NCBI RefSeq assembly: GCF_003668995.1
Contig: NZ_CP033068.1
Span: 3,844,001-3,908,000, forward strand
Origin: Flavobacterium sp. 140616W15
Lineage (GTDB): Bacteria; Bacteroidota; Bacteroidia; Flavobacteriales; Flavobacteriaceae
Direction of reading: 5' to 3'
DNA: 64,000 nt
The notes beneath the pieces are model-generated. The model did no database searches, was not told where the DNA came from, and saw only the letters and a list, made by a program, of their open reading frames with translations. Positions 19,752 through 28,292 of this stretch are shown here, piece after piece; position 1 is the stretch's first letter, and every line of letters starts with the position of its first letter. Both the position numbers and the translations under genes were made by a program.

Positions 19752-20498
19752 ATGTTAAGTATAAAAAACCTTCATGCCTCAATTGGCGACAAAGAAATTC
19801 TTAAAGGAATAAACATAGAAGTTAAAGCTGGTGAAGTACATGCCATCATGGGACCAAACGGTTCTGGAAAAAGTACACTTTCTGCAGTAATTGCAGGAAA
19901 TGAAAACTACGAAGTAACACAAGGAGAAGTTTTTCTTGACGGAGAAGATCTAGCCGATTTAGCACCAGAAGAAAGAGCACACAAAGGTGTATTTCTTTCA
20001 TTCCAATATCCTGTAGAAATCCCTGGAGTTAGTGTAACTAACTTTATGAGAACTGCAATTAATGAAACACGTAAAGCAAACGGTCAAGAAGAAATGCCAG
20101 CTAATGAAATGCTGAAAGTAATTCGTGAGAAATCAGAATTATTAGAAATTGATCGTAAATTCTTATCACGTTCACTTAACGAAGGATTCTCTGGTGGGGA
20201 GAAAAAACGTAACGAAATTTTCCAAATGGCAATGTTAGAGCCAAAATTAGCAATCCTTGACGAAACAGACTCAGGTTTGGATATCGATGCATTAAGAATT
20301 GTTGCTAATGGGGTTAACAAGCTAAAAAGTGATAAAAATGCAATTATCGTTATCACGCACTACCAACGTTTACTAGACTATATCGTTCCTGATTTCGTTC
20401 ACGTACTTTACAACGGAAAAATTGTAAAATCTGGCGGAAAAGAATTAGCATACGAATTAGAAGAAAAAGGATACGACTGGATTAAAGCGGAAAACTAG
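19752..20498 (+). CDS. sufC: Fe-S cluster assembly ATPase SufC
   Basis: A 248-residue ABC-type ATPase that powers the SufBCD scaffold. Walker A is GPNGSGKST (residues 34-42), the signature is [11 protein letters not shown], and Walker B is [12 protein letters not shown], with the switch His in VITHYQR. These are hallmark SufC sequences; there are no membrane segments. Length is normal. It lies between sufB and sufD, but an unrelated four-helix-bundle gene separates it from sufD. Confidence 0.97.
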   Translation: MLSIKNLHASIGDKEILKGINIEVKAGEVHAIMGPNGSGKSTLSAVIAGNENYEVTQGEVFLDGEDLADLAPEERAHKGVFLSFQYPVEIPGVSVTNFMRTAINETRKANGQEEMPANEMLKVIREKSELLEIDRKFLSRSLNEGFSGGEKKRNEIFQMAMLEPKLAILDETDSGLDIDALRIVANGVNKLKSDKNAIIVITHYQRLLDYIVPDFVHVLYNGKIVKSGGKELAYELEEKGYDWIKAEN

Positions 20499-20577
20499 AT
20501 TTTTGTTCCATGTTTCATGTTTTTTTAGTTTCAAGTTAAATTTATCTTTTGTAAGTTTAAACCTAAAACAAAAAACC

Positions 20578-20967
20578 ATGGCAACAATAAATAGGTTTGA
20601 AGATTTAGAAATTTGGAAAGAAGCGAGACGATTAGCAAAAGAAATTAATCTCATTGTAAATGAAACTGAATTAAAATCAGATTTCAGATTTAAAAATCAA
20701 ATAAACGCATCATCTGGTTCAGTGATGGACAACATAGCAGAAGGTTTTGAAAGAGATGGAAATTTAGAATTTCGACAATTTTTATCCATTGCGAAAGGTT
20801 CAGCTGGAGAAACAAGATCCCAACTTTATCGAGTTTTTGATTTTGAATACATATCAGAACAAAAGTTTGAAATTTTAAAAACAGATTATGAAAACTTAAG
20901 CGGTAAAATAAAAAACTTTATCACTTATCTTAATAAGAAGGATTTTAAAGGAAATAAGTTTCAATAG
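20578..20967 (+). CDS. Four-helix bundle protein (23S rRNA intervening-sequence protein family)
   Basis: A 129-residue protein starting [19 protein letters not shown] at 20578; an upstream in-frame start at 20503 lies in the repeat and is unlikely. The motifs [43 protein letters not shown] and [14 protein letters not shown] define the four-helix bundle/S23 family. Members are best known as ORFs inside intervening sequences of 23S rRNA genes, and they also occur as isolated genes; their function is unknown. Here the gene splits sufC from sufD in an operon that is normally contiguous. It is flanked by inverted repeats (TTTCAAGTT before, AACTTGAAAC after), as if it had entered a hairpin repeat. 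Confidence 0.92.
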   Translation: MATINRFEDLEIWKEARRLAKEINLIVNETELKSDFRFKNQINASSGSVMDNIAEGFERDGNLEFRQFLSIAKGSAGETRSQLYRVFDFEYISEQKFEILKTDYENLSGKIKNFITYLNKKDFKGNKFQ

Positions 20968-21000
20968 ATAAAACTTGAAACTTTAAACCTGAAACCCCGA
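20968..21000. repeat. Right arm of the hairpin repeat flanking the four-helix-bundle gene
   Basis: AACTTGAAACTTTAAACCTG after the stop codon is complementary in part to TTTCAAGTT and AGTTTAAACCT elements at 20530-20565 before the gene. It belongs to the same family as 26664-26716. Confidence 0.55.
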
Positions 21001-21016
21001 AGGAAACAAAATAAAA

Positions 21017-22333
21017 ATGGATTTGAAAGAAAAATTAGTATCGTCTTTTATGGCTTTTGAGGAACGTGTAGATGTCCATACGGATCTTCATGAAATCAGA
21101 ACACAAGCGATAAAAAACTTCGAAAATAAAGGTTTTCCAACCAAAAAAGAAGAAGCTTGGAAATATACATCACTAAATGCCATCTTAAAAAATGACTTTA
21201 CTGTATTTCCAAAACAAGATAATGCAATCGAATTTAATCATGTAAAAAAATATTTTATACATGAAATAGACACCTATAAAGTAGTATTTATAGATGGTGT
21301 TTTCAGTTCGCATTTATCTTCTACAACACACGATGGAATTGATGTTTGCTTAATGTCTTCGGCATTAACCAAACCTAAATATAAAATGATTATTGATAAA
21401 TACTTTAATCAAATCGCAAATACAGAAGATAGTTTAACTTCTTTAAACACTGCATTTGCAATTGAAGGCGCTTATATCAATATTCCTAAAAAGAAAGTAG
21501 CTGCTAAACCTATTGAAATCATGTATTTCTCAACAGGAAATGAAGCAGCGCTTATGGTTCAGCCAAGAAACTTGGTAATTATAGGTGAAAATTCTCATGT
21601 GCAAATCATCGAGCGCCACCAAAGCTTAAATGAAAACCCTGTTCTAACCAATTCCGTTACAGAAATTTTTGCTGAAAAACGTGCGATTGTAGATTACTAC
21701 AAAATTCAAAATGACAATAGCGAAGCCAATTTAATTGATAATACTTACGTTTCACAACAACAAGAAAGTCATGCATCGGTTCATACGTTTTCATTTGGAG
21801 GGAATTTAACCCGAAACAACCTGAATTTCTATCACTTTGGTGAAAGATTGACAAGTACGCTAAACGGAATAACAATTATAGGCGAGAAACAACACGTAGA
21901 TCACTATACATTAGTTAAACATTCAACTCCAAATTGCGAAAGTTTCCAAGATTACAAAGGAATTTTTACAGACCGTTCAACAGGAGTTTTTAATGGAAAA
22001 GTATTAGTTGAAAAAGTAGCGCAAAAAACAAATGCATTTCAAAAAAGCAACAATATCTTATTAAGTGATAAGGCAACTATAAATGCAAAACCACAATTAG
22101 AAATTTTTGCTGATGATGTAAAATGCTCTCACGGTTGTACGATCGGACAACTAGATGAAACAGCAATGTTCTACATGCAGTCACGCGGAATTCCTCAAAA
22201 AGAAGCAAAAGCATTATTAATGTATGCATTCTCAAATGCCGTTATTGAAAGCATCAAAATACCAGAATTAAAGAAACGAATCACTACAATTATTGCTAGT
22301 AAACTAGGAGTAAAAATGGGATTTGATTTATAG
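21017..22333 (+). CDS. sufD: Fe-S cluster assembly protein SufD
   Basis: A 438-residue SufD, the partner of SufB in the SufBC2D scaffold. Landmarks are KKEEAWKYTSL near residue 40, the beta-helical core and the C-terminal DDVKCSHGCTIGQLDE and QSRGIPQKEAKALL motifs that resemble SufB. Length is normal. It is separated from sufC by the four-helix-bundle gene and followed by a hairpin repeat that probably ends or attenuates the transcript before the convergent serine hydrolase gene. Confidence 0.96.
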   Translation: MDLKEKLVSSFMAFEERVDVHTDLHEIRTQAIKNFENKGFPTKKEEAWKYTSLNAILKNDFTVFPKQDNAIEFNHVKKYFIHEIDTYKVVFIDGVFSSHLSSTTHDGIDVCLMSSALTKPKYKMIIDKYFNQIANTEDSLTSLNTAFAIEGAYINIPKKKVAAKPIEIMYFSTGNEAALMVQPRNLVIIGENSHVQIIERHQSLNENPVLTNSVTEIFAEKRAIVDYYKIQNDNSEANLIDNTYVSQQQESHASVHTFSFGGNLTRNNLNFYHFGERLTSTLNGITIIGEKQHVDHYTLVKHSTPNCESFQDYKGIFTDRSTGVFNGKVLVEKVAQKTNAFQKSNNILLSDKATINAKPQLEIFADDVKCSHGCTIGQLDETAMFYMQSRGIPQKEAKALLMYAFSNAVIESIKIPELKKRITTIIASKLGVKMGFDL

Positions 22334-22365
22334 ATAATTTAACTGCAAGGCTTTAAAGATTTAAT

Positions 22366-22462
22366 CACAAAGTTCGCAAAGGTTTACACAAAGGGCGCTA
22401 AGTTTAGTAATTAAACTCTGCGCCCTTTGCGATTTCTTTTACTTTGCGAACTTTGCGGTTAA
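22366..22462. repeat. GCAAAGTTCGCAAAG hairpin repeat (copy 1)
   Basis: Nested inverted arms: CACAAAGTTCGCAAAG pairs with CTTTGCGAACTTTGCG, and CAAAGGGCGC pairs with GCGCCCTTTG. It lies between convergent genes and could act as a bidirectional terminator. Related copies are at 41806-41915 and 49168-49247. Confidence 0.7.
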
Positions 22463-22466
22463 TTTT

Positions 22467-23810
22467 TCACTTAACAGAAGCAATTATCTCCTTCAAAAAC
22501 ACATTAAAATCAAATTCAAGATCATCTGTCAAGCCCATTCTTACTATGACTAAATCCAAAGATGGAATAATAAATACTTTCTGACCTTGGAAGCCACTAC
22601 AGTAAAACATATCACGAGGCGCATCTTTATATTTTCCACCTGCATTTAACCAAAATTGAGCACCATAATCCCCTTTTGAAGTATTGGTTGGAGTAGATAC
22701 ATATTTCACCCAACTTTCATCCAGAATCTGCTCTCCATTCCAGTTCCCTTTATGCAAATACAGTAACCCAAATTTAGACCAGTCTCTAGTAGTTGCCCAA
22801 GCATAAGAAGAGCCAACATAATTCCCTACCATATCGGTTTCGATAACAGTAGAGTTCATTCCTATTTTATCTATTAAAGCGGAATACCAAAAATCTAGAT
22901 ATTCCTGATGTGTCTTAAATTGTTTTCTCAAAATAGCCGATAACAAGTTACTTGTTCCAGAAGAGTAATTCCAATGTGTATCTGGTTTAAACAAAGCTGG
23001 CTTTTCTAGTTGTACTTTAGCCATATCTTCTGACTCAAAAAGCATAATAGTTGCATCACAGATTGTGTTGTAATTTTCCACCCATTCTAAACCCGAATTC
23101 ATATGAAGTAAATCATTAGTAGTTATAATTTTGCGTTCATCATTTTGCCATTCAGCAATTGGAGCAGGTTTGTAAATATCAAATTTCTTTTGTCTTTGAA
23201 GCACTCCAAACATCGTTCCTGTAATACTTTTGGTCATAGACCACCCGAGTAACTTGCTGTTTTTAGTAAAACCTGTCTCATATTTTTCACCTATCAGTTT
23301 GTCTTTATACAATACTAAAACCGACCTTGTTCTTTTATTTTTTTCTCCTGCAACATCAAATGCATTCGCAATCGCTTTTTCTAATTTAGCATAATCAACA
23401 GTAGAAAACACAGTATCTTTAGGCTCTTTGTCCCCGTAAGGAAAAGGCAAATTATTAGCCAATTTTATTCTTTTGGGAACCAAGTACGGCTTAGACATGT
23501 CGAAGTTATCATTAATCAAAGTAGCACCTATCCCCTTTCGATAAATTGCTTTTCGTTCTTTTAATCCATAAACACTAGAGGTTGCAAACTTTCCTTCTTC
23601 ATTAATTGTATTTGTTGCTAAATCTAGCAAAGGAATATCATTATCTCCTTTTTCAATCGATTCCTGCGAGCGATTATCTATGAAATGACATGAAGCAATA
23701 CTTTTAGAAGTAAAGCCAGAAATCAAATCAAGTTTAGGATAAGTAGTAAATCTGAAATAAATAATTATGATAATAATAAGAAGAACAAGTAATTTTAAGA
23801 TTTTTTTCAT
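22467..23810 (-). CDS. Serine hydrolase (class C beta-lactamase/penicillin-binding fold)
   Basis: A 447-residue protein when started at 23810 (MKKILKLLVLLIIIIIIYF). A longer frame begins 12 residues upstream, but the signal anchor argues for this start. The N-terminal hydrophobic stretch exports or anchors it. The catalytic SxxK is SMTK (Ser191, Lys194), and the second motif is YSS in WNYSSGTSN. The fold resembles esterases and 6-aminohexanoate-dimer hydrolases (NylB-like). The substrate is unknown. It is inserted on the reverse strand between sufD and sufS, so it is probably not part of the SUF system. Confidence 0.88.
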   Translation of the reverse strand: MKKILKLLVLLIIIIIIYFRFTTYPKLDLISGFTSKSIASCHFIDNRSQESIEKGDNDIPLLDLATNTINEEGKFATSSVYGLKERKAIYRKGIGATLINDNFDMSKPYLVPKRIKLANNLPFPYGDKEPKDTVFSTVDYAKLEKAIANAFDVAGEKNKRTRSVLVLYKDKLIGEKYETGFTKNSKLLGWSMTKSITGTMFGVLQRQKKFDIYKPAPIAEWQNDERKIITTNDLLHMNSGLEWVENYNTICDATIMLFESEDMAKVQLEKPALFKPDTHWNYSSGTSNLLSAILRKQFKTHQEYLDFWYSALIDKIGMNSTVIETDMVGNYVGSSYAWATTRDWSKFGLLYLHKGNWNGEQILDESWVKYVSTPTNTSKGDYGAQFWLNAGGKYKDAPRDMFYCSGFQGQKVFIIPSLDLVIVRMGLTDDLEFDFNVFLKEIIASVK

Positions 23811-23998
23811 AATAATACAGGTTAATTTACACTGCAATATAACCATAATTTCTTCACAAATTAACTTTGAATCCTCTCAAAATCAAACACAAACCTTCAA
23901 AAAATGCCAAATATGTAAAACAATATTGTTTTTAATAGGATTATCTAAAACCATAAAAGGAAATTTAGCAATTACTGGATAAAACAATTTAGTTTTAG

Positions 23999-24006
23999 TA
24001 CTTTTG
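23999..24006 (+). promoter_or_regulatory. sufS promoter -7 element TACTTTTG
   Basis: An exact TAnnTTTG match 25 bp upstream of the sufS ATG. It suggests sufS-sufE is transcribed separately from sufBCD. Confidence 0.6.
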
Positions 24007-24031
24007 TAATTAGAATTTTTCTAAATAAGAT

Positions 24032-25246
24032 ATGCTAGATATTCATAAAATAAGAGCTGAGTTTCCGATACTTTCACAAAAAGTAAACGGGAAACCTTTG
24101 ATATATTTTGACAATGGAGCCACATCACAAAAACCACAGGTTGTGATTGATGCGATTTCAAAATATTATCAAGAAATAAATGCAAACATACACCGCGGAG
24201 TACATACTTTGAGCCAATTAGCAACTGATGCTTACGAAATCTCAAGAGTAAAGATCCAACATCATATTAATGCTAAGCATTTACATGAAGTACTATTTAC
24301 TTCTGGAACAACCCATGGGATTAATTTAGTAGCAAACGGTTTTGCTTCTATACTAAAACCTGGAGACGAAGTACTGGTTTCTGCTTTGGAGCATCACAGT
24401 AACATTGTGCCTTGGCAAATGTTATGCGAAAAAACTGGTGCTACTCTTAAAGTGATTCCAATGAATCAGGATGGAGAACTTATCATAAGCGCGTACGAAT
24501 CTTTACTATCTGAAAAAACAAAAATAGTTACCGTAAATCATATTTCGAATGCATTAGGAACAATCAATCCTATAAAATATATGATTGAGAAAGCTCATGC
24601 TGTAGGCGCTGCCGTTTTAATAGATGGCGCACAAGCTGTACCACATTTAAAGCCAGATGTTTTGGATTTAGATTGTGATTTTTATGCTTTTTCGGGACAT
24701 AAAATGTGCGGACCAACTGGAACTGGAATTTTGTATGGAAAAGAAAGCTGGTTAAATAAACTTCCTCCTTACCAAGGTGGTGGCGAAATGATAAAAGAAG
24801 TTACTTTTGAGAAAACTACTTATGCTGATTTACCACACAAGTTTGAAGCAGGGACACCAAATATTGCTGGTGGAATTGTTTTAGGAACTGCAGTAGATTA
24901 CATGAACAGTGTAGGTTTTGAAAACATTCAGAAACAAGAAAAAGCGTTACTTGCTCATGCTACTAAGCAATTACTTGAAATTGAAGGTTTAAAAATCTAT
25001 GGGACTGGTAAAGAAAAAACTTCAGTAATATCTTTTAATATTGATGGAATTCATCCCTTTGACATTGGTTCAATAATTGATAAATTAGGAATTGCAGTAC
25101 GTACTGGACACCATTGTACGCAACCAATCATGAATTATTTTGGAATACCCGGAACTGTAAGAGCTTCTTTCTCTTTTTATAATACAATAGAAGAAATTGA
25201 TTTAATGGTCGAAGCGGTTAAAAAAGCTAAAATTATGTTATCTTAA
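24032..25246 (+). CDS. sufS: SufS-type cysteine desulfurase
   Basis: A 404-residue PLP enzyme that removes sulfur from cysteine and hands it to SufE for cluster assembly. The PLP-binding Lys224 lies in FSGHKMCGPTG and the active-site Cys362 in RTGHHCTQP, the short type II (SufS/CsdA) loop. Other landmarks are NIHRGVHTLS and SALEHHSN. Length is normal. It leads a row with a small lipoprotein gene (14-bp gap) and sufE (3-bp gap). Confidence 0.97.
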   Translation: MLDIHKIRAEFPILSQKVNGKPLIYFDNGATSQKPQVVIDAISKYYQEINANIHRGVHTLSQLATDAYEISRVKIQHHINAKHLHEVLFTSGTTHGINLVANGFASILKPGDEVLVSALEHHSNIVPWQMLCEKTGATLKVIPMNQDGELIISAYESLLSEKTKIVTVNHISNALGTINPIKYMIEKAHAVGAAVLIDGAQAVPHLKPDVLDLDCDFYAFSGHKMCGPTGTGILYGKESWLNKLPPYQGGGEMIKEVTFEKTTYADLPHKFEAGTPNIAGGIVLGTAVDYMNSVGFENIQKQEKALLAHATKQLLEIEGLKIYGTGKEKTSVISFNIDGIHPFDIGSIIDKLGIAVRTGHHCTQPIMNYFGIPGTVRASFSFYNTIEEIDLMVEAVKKAKIMLS

Positions 25247-25259
25247 TCAAACCAAACCT

Positions 25260-25685
25260 ATGAAAGTACTATCTTTTTTAATTCTGACAATTTTTATTGG
25301 AAACAGTTGTGTAAGCCAAAAAAATATAGATATGAGTACTGTAGAGATAGTATATTCTGCTGTTTCTCGTGGTTATTACCAAAAGATAGTAGTTAAAAAT
25401 CAGATGGTATCCATTACTAAAGGCAGAGGAGAAGAAGCTGTAACAAACAAAATCAATGGAGCACAATGGGCAAGAATTGTTTCTGAATTTAAAAAAATCA
25501 ATTTAGAAAGCATTCCACAACTAAAAGCACCTACTGAAAATCGTTTTCATGATGGAGCAGCCATTGCTAATTTAAGAATAACAAAAAATGGAAAAACATA
25601 CGAAACTAATGGTTTTGACAATGGTTTTCCTCCTGCAGAAATAGAAAAACTAGTAACTTTATTAGTTGCTTTTACTCAAGAATAA
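25260..25685 (+). CDS. Small putative lipoprotein between sufS and sufE
   Basis: A 141-residue protein with an N-terminal hydrophobic segment ending in a possible lipobox (IFIGNSC), so it is probably an envelope lipoprotein. The mature part includes TVEIVYSAVSRGYYQK, a beta-rich region and a C-terminal helix (PPAEIEKLVTLLVAF). I do not recognise a characterised family. It sits 13 bp after sufS and 3 bp before sufE, which implies cotranscription and possibly translational coupling. An exported lipoprotein has no obvious role in cytoplasmic sulfur transfer, so the placement is more informative than the sequence. Confidence 0.8.
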   Translation: MKVLSFLILTIFIGNSCVSQKNIDMSTVEIVYSAVSRGYYQKIVVKNQMVSITKGRGEEAVTNKINGAQWARIVSEFKKINLESIPQLKAPTENRFHDGAAIANLRITKNGKTYETNGFDNGFPPAEIEKLVTLLVAFTQE

Positions 25686-25688
25686 GAC

Positions 25689-26114
25689 ATGACAATAAAA
25701 GAAATACAAAACGAAATAGTCGAAGAATTCTCGATGTTCGATGATTGGATGCAACGTTACGAGTATATTATCGAATTAGGAAAAAATCTACCATTAATAA
25801 AAGAAGAGTACAAAACTGAAGAAAACCTTATTAAAGGTTGTCAATCGAAAGTATGGCTTCAAGGTGAACAGAATGGTGACAAGATTGTTTTTACAGCTGA
25901 TAGTGATGCTATTTTAACCAAAGGAATCATTGCAATCTTAATTAGAGCTTTTTCTAATCAAAAGGCAGAAGACATCTTAAAAGCTGACGTAGATTTTATA
26001 GATGAAATTGGATTGAAAGAACATCTATCTGCAACCCGTGCCAACGGACTGGTCTCGATGATTAAAAACATCAAGATGTATGCCTTAGCATTCGACTCGA
26101 AAAACAAAAATTAA
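25689..26114 (+). CDS. sufE: SufE family sulfur acceptor
   Basis: A 141-residue SufE that accepts persulfide sulfur from SufS and delivers it to SufBCD. The acceptor Cys51 is in LIKGCQSKVWL, the family signature, and SATRANGLVSMI forms the C-terminal conserved block. Length is normal. It starts 3 bp after the small lipoprotein gene. A 220-bp gap with dispersed repeats follows. Confidence 0.96.
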   Translation: MTIKEIQNEIVEEFSMFDDWMQRYEYIIELGKNLPLIKEEYKTEENLIKGCQSKVWLQGEQNGDKIVFTADSDAILTKGIIAILIRAFSNQKAEDILKADVDFIDEIGLKEHLSATRANGLVSMIKNIKMYALAFDSKNKN

Positions 26115-26120
26115 ATTAAT

Positions 26121-26235
26121 AAAACATAATGTTTTTAATTTGAACCAGTAAGCTATTAAGTTTCATAAAGAAGCAAGATTAATCATCTTACTATAAATAA
26201 TTAAAACATTGAGATATTAAATTTCATAAAGAAGC
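26121..26235. repeat. Dispersed repeat related to the 165-bp tandem array at 37.9 kb (two partial copies)
   Basis: The reverse complement of 26121-26173 aligns closely with the array unit: ATGAAACTTAAT, then GGTTCAAATTAAAAACATT and ATGTTTT in the same order. A second, weaker copy (CATAAAGAAGCAA preceded by TATTAAATTT) lies at about 26200-26235. Confidence 0.65.
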
Positions 26236-26334
26236 AAAACTTAATTTTCTTATTATCATAATGGTAAAAAAAATAAGCTTGCTGTTTAAAATGAACCTAC
26301 ATCATTTATATGGTGAAAAAACAAAAACAAGAAA

Positions 26335-26658
26335 ATGGAACAAGAAATAGACACTAACGAATTAGGAGAATCAATCGTAAAAATCTTAAAAACAATTTAC
26401 GACCCTGAGATTCCTGTAGACATATATGAATTAGGATTAATTTATGACGTAATGGTAAATACAGATTACGAAGTAAAAATATTAATGACATTAACATCTC
26501 CAAACTGCCCGGTAGCCGAAAGCTTACCTAGAGAAGTTGAAGAAAAAGTAAAATCTATCGAAAACGTAAAAGACGCAGAAGTAGAAATAACTTTTGACCC
26601 ACCTTGGAGTAAAGAATTAATGAGCGAAGAAGCTAAATTAGAATTAGGAATGCTTTAA
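26335..26658 (+). CDS. SufT/MIP18-like (DUF59) Fe-S assembly factor
   Basis: A 107-residue MIP18/PaaD-type protein. The motifs DPEIPVDIYELGLIY and TLTSPNCPVAESLP (Cys58) are the family signature, and VEITFDPPWSKELMSEEAKLELGM is the conserved end, given here as FDPPWSKELMSEEA. Family members act in Fe-S protein maturation (SufT and eukaryotic MIP18/CIA2), and genomic association with suf genes is usual. It is 220 bp downstream of sufE, so it may use its own promoter or read-through. Confidence 0.92.
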   Translation: MEQEIDTNELGESIVKILKTIYDPEIPVDIYELGLIYDVMVNTDYEVKILMTLTSPNCPVAESLPREVEEKVKSIENVKDAEVEITFDPPWSKELMSEEAKLELGML

Positions 26659-26663
26659 TATTT

Positions 26664-26716
26664 GTTTCAAGTTTAAAGTTTCAGGTTACTCAACTTGAAA
26701 CTTTAAACCTGAAAAC
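26664..26716. repeat. Hairpin repeat GTTTCAAGTTTAAAG family
   Basis: Two arms with perfect core GTTTAAAGTTTCA/TGAAACTTTAAAC are separated by about 6 bp and lie between the SufT-like and DUF2480 genes. It is the clearest example of the family seen around the four-helix-bundle gene. Confidence 0.75.
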
Positions 26717-26726
26717 AACTTTTTAT

Positions 26727-27236
26727 ATGGAAGAAATAATCAATAAAGTTGCCAATAGTGCCTTAGAAGTTTTTGACCTTGAGGATTATTATCCAAAAGG
26801 GTTACGTGCGCAAATTGATATTTCGCAATGGCTTTTGGAAGGTTTTCTTTTAAAAGAAAAAGACTTTCGCGAGCATCTTAAAAACCACAATTGGTCACAA
26901 TATCAAGATGCTTACGTAGCTATTAATTGCAGTACCGATGCTATAGTTCCTGCTTGGGCTTCAATACTGGTTGCAATTCAATTAGCTCCATATGCTAAAA
27001 AAATTGTTGATGGCACACTCGAAGATTTAGACTCCAGCCTTTACGAAGAGATTCTGCGCAACCTCGATTACACAGCATACAAAAGCAAGCCTGTAATCAT
27101 AAAAGGATGCTCAAAAAAGCCTGTTCCTACTCGCGCCTACATTCTAGCTGCTCATTATTTACAGCCTTTCGCAAGAAGTATTATGTATGGAGAAGCATGC
27201 TCTGCTGTACCTTTATACAAAGAGAGCAAGAAATAA
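26727..27236 (+). CDS. DUF2480 family protein
   Basis: A 169-residue cytoplasmic protein of the Bacteroidota-restricted DUF2480 family, recognised from VFDLEDYYPKGLRAQIDIS near residue 15 and the middle block AINCSTDAIVPAWA. It has no signal peptide or membrane segment. The function is unknown. In Flavobacteriaceae this family commonly sits in suf neighbourhoods, as here (68 bp after the SufT-like gene). Conserved cysteines (in INCSTD, KGCSKKPV and GEACSAVP) are compatible with, but do not prove, a role in Fe-S or metal handling. Confidence 0.85.
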   Translation: MEEIINKVANSALEVFDLEDYYPKGLRAQIDISQWLLEGFLLKEKDFREHLKNHNWSQYQDAYVAINCSTDAIVPAWASILVAIQLAPYAKKIVDGTLEDLDSSLYEEILRNLDYTAYKSKPVIIKGCSKKPVPTRAYILAAHYLQPFARSIMYGEACSAVPLYKESKK

Positions 27237-27282
27237 TTTACAATTAAAATTAAGTATTTTTTAACAATTTCATGGTTTTTAG

Positions 27283-27290
27283 TATATTTG
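27283..27290 (+). promoter_or_regulatory. -7 element TATATTTG upstream of the DUF3078 gene
   Basis: An exact TAnnTTTG match 27 bp before the ATG at 27318. No clear -33 TTG was found at the usual distance. Confidence 0.55.
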
Positions 27291-27317
27291 TGTTAATCAA
27301 CACTAAACAAGGAACCT

Positions 27318-28250
27318 ATGAAAAATCTTCTTCAACTCCTTTTTATCTTCCTAGCAAGCTTTTCTCTTGTACAGGCACAGAACACCGAAAAAGAACTAAT
27401 AAAAAACACTGAAAAAGCCGTTAAATTCATATCCGATACTACAGGGAACGGATGGAAAAGCACAGGAAATGTTTCGTTTCTTTTTAATCAATCAAATTTC
27501 AATAACTGGATTGCTGGTGGTGAAAACAACATCTCAGGGAATTTAGGTATTAATTACAACATCAATTACAAGAAAGATGACGTTAGCTGGGACAACAAAA
27601 TTCTTGCTTCATATGGTATCTTACAAACTGAAAATTCTGATTTTGAGAAAAAGACTGATGACAGATTAGAAATTAATTCTATTTATGGAAAAAGAGCATT
27701 TGGTAATTGGTACTACTCCTTTTTTGTAAATTTCAGAACACAATTCACAAAAGGATATGTGTATGGCCAAGATGCAAATGGCGCTGAAATACGAACTGAA
27801 AACACAAATTTCATGTCTCCTGGCTATCTTACGTTTGGTCCTGGTATTTTTTGGAAAAAGAGCGACAATCTAAAACTAAATTTCGCCCCTCTGACTTCAA
27901 AAATGACCTTTGTAGACAAACTATACACATCTGATATTGGATACGTAGACGAGTCTTATTTTGGCGTTAAAGCAAACAAAACGATGCGCTATGAATTAGG
28001 TTTCTACGCTTCGGCATATTACAAACTTGATATAATGACCAACGTTTCTGCTGAAAATATTTTAAACCTATATTCAAATTATCTAGAAGACCCACAAAAT
28101 ATCGATATTGATTACTCATTAAATATTGTAATGAAAATAAATAAATTCCTGTCAACTAACTTGTCGTTTCAAGCAATTTATGACGACAATGCTTTTCAAG
28201 GATTTCAAACCAGAGAAGTTTTTGGCTTAGGAATAAATTACTTATTCTAA
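27318..28250 (+). CDS. DUF3078 domain-containing outer-membrane-like protein
   Basis: A 310-residue exported protein with signal peptide MKNLLQLLFIFLASFSLVQAQ. The DUF3078 core reads GWKSTGNVSFLFNQSNFNNW, then IAGGENNISGNLGINYN. Alternating beta-strands and a C-terminal aromatic residue (GLGINYLF) indicate an outer-membrane beta-barrel. The function of the family is not established. It has its own promoter and is followed at once by a strong hairpin terminator shared with hflX. Confidence 0.88.
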   Translation: MKNLLQLLFIFLASFSLVQAQNTEKELIKNTEKAVKFISDTTGNGWKSTGNVSFLFNQSNFNNWIAGGENNISGNLGINYNINYKKDDVSWDNKILASYGILQTENSDFEKKTDDRLEINSIYGKRAFGNWYYSFFVNFRTQFTKGYVYGQDANGAEIRTENTNFMSPGYLTFGPGIFWKKSDNLKLNFAPLTSKMTFVDKLYTSDIGYVDESYFGVKANKTMRYELGFYASAYYKLDIMTNVSAENILNLYSNYLEDPQNIDIDYSLNIVMKINKFLSTNLSFQAIYDDNAFQGFQTREVFGLGINYLF

Positions 28251-28255
28251 AACAC

Positions 28256-28292
28256 AAAAAAAGCGCTTGCAATTGCAAGCGCTTTTTTTATT
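28256..28292. terminator. Bidirectional terminator between the DUF3078 gene and hflX
   Basis: A perfect palindrome AAGCGCTTGCAATTGCAAGCGCTT flanked by A and T tracts (arm AAGCGCTTGCAA). It overlaps the hflX stop codon. Confidence 0.92.
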
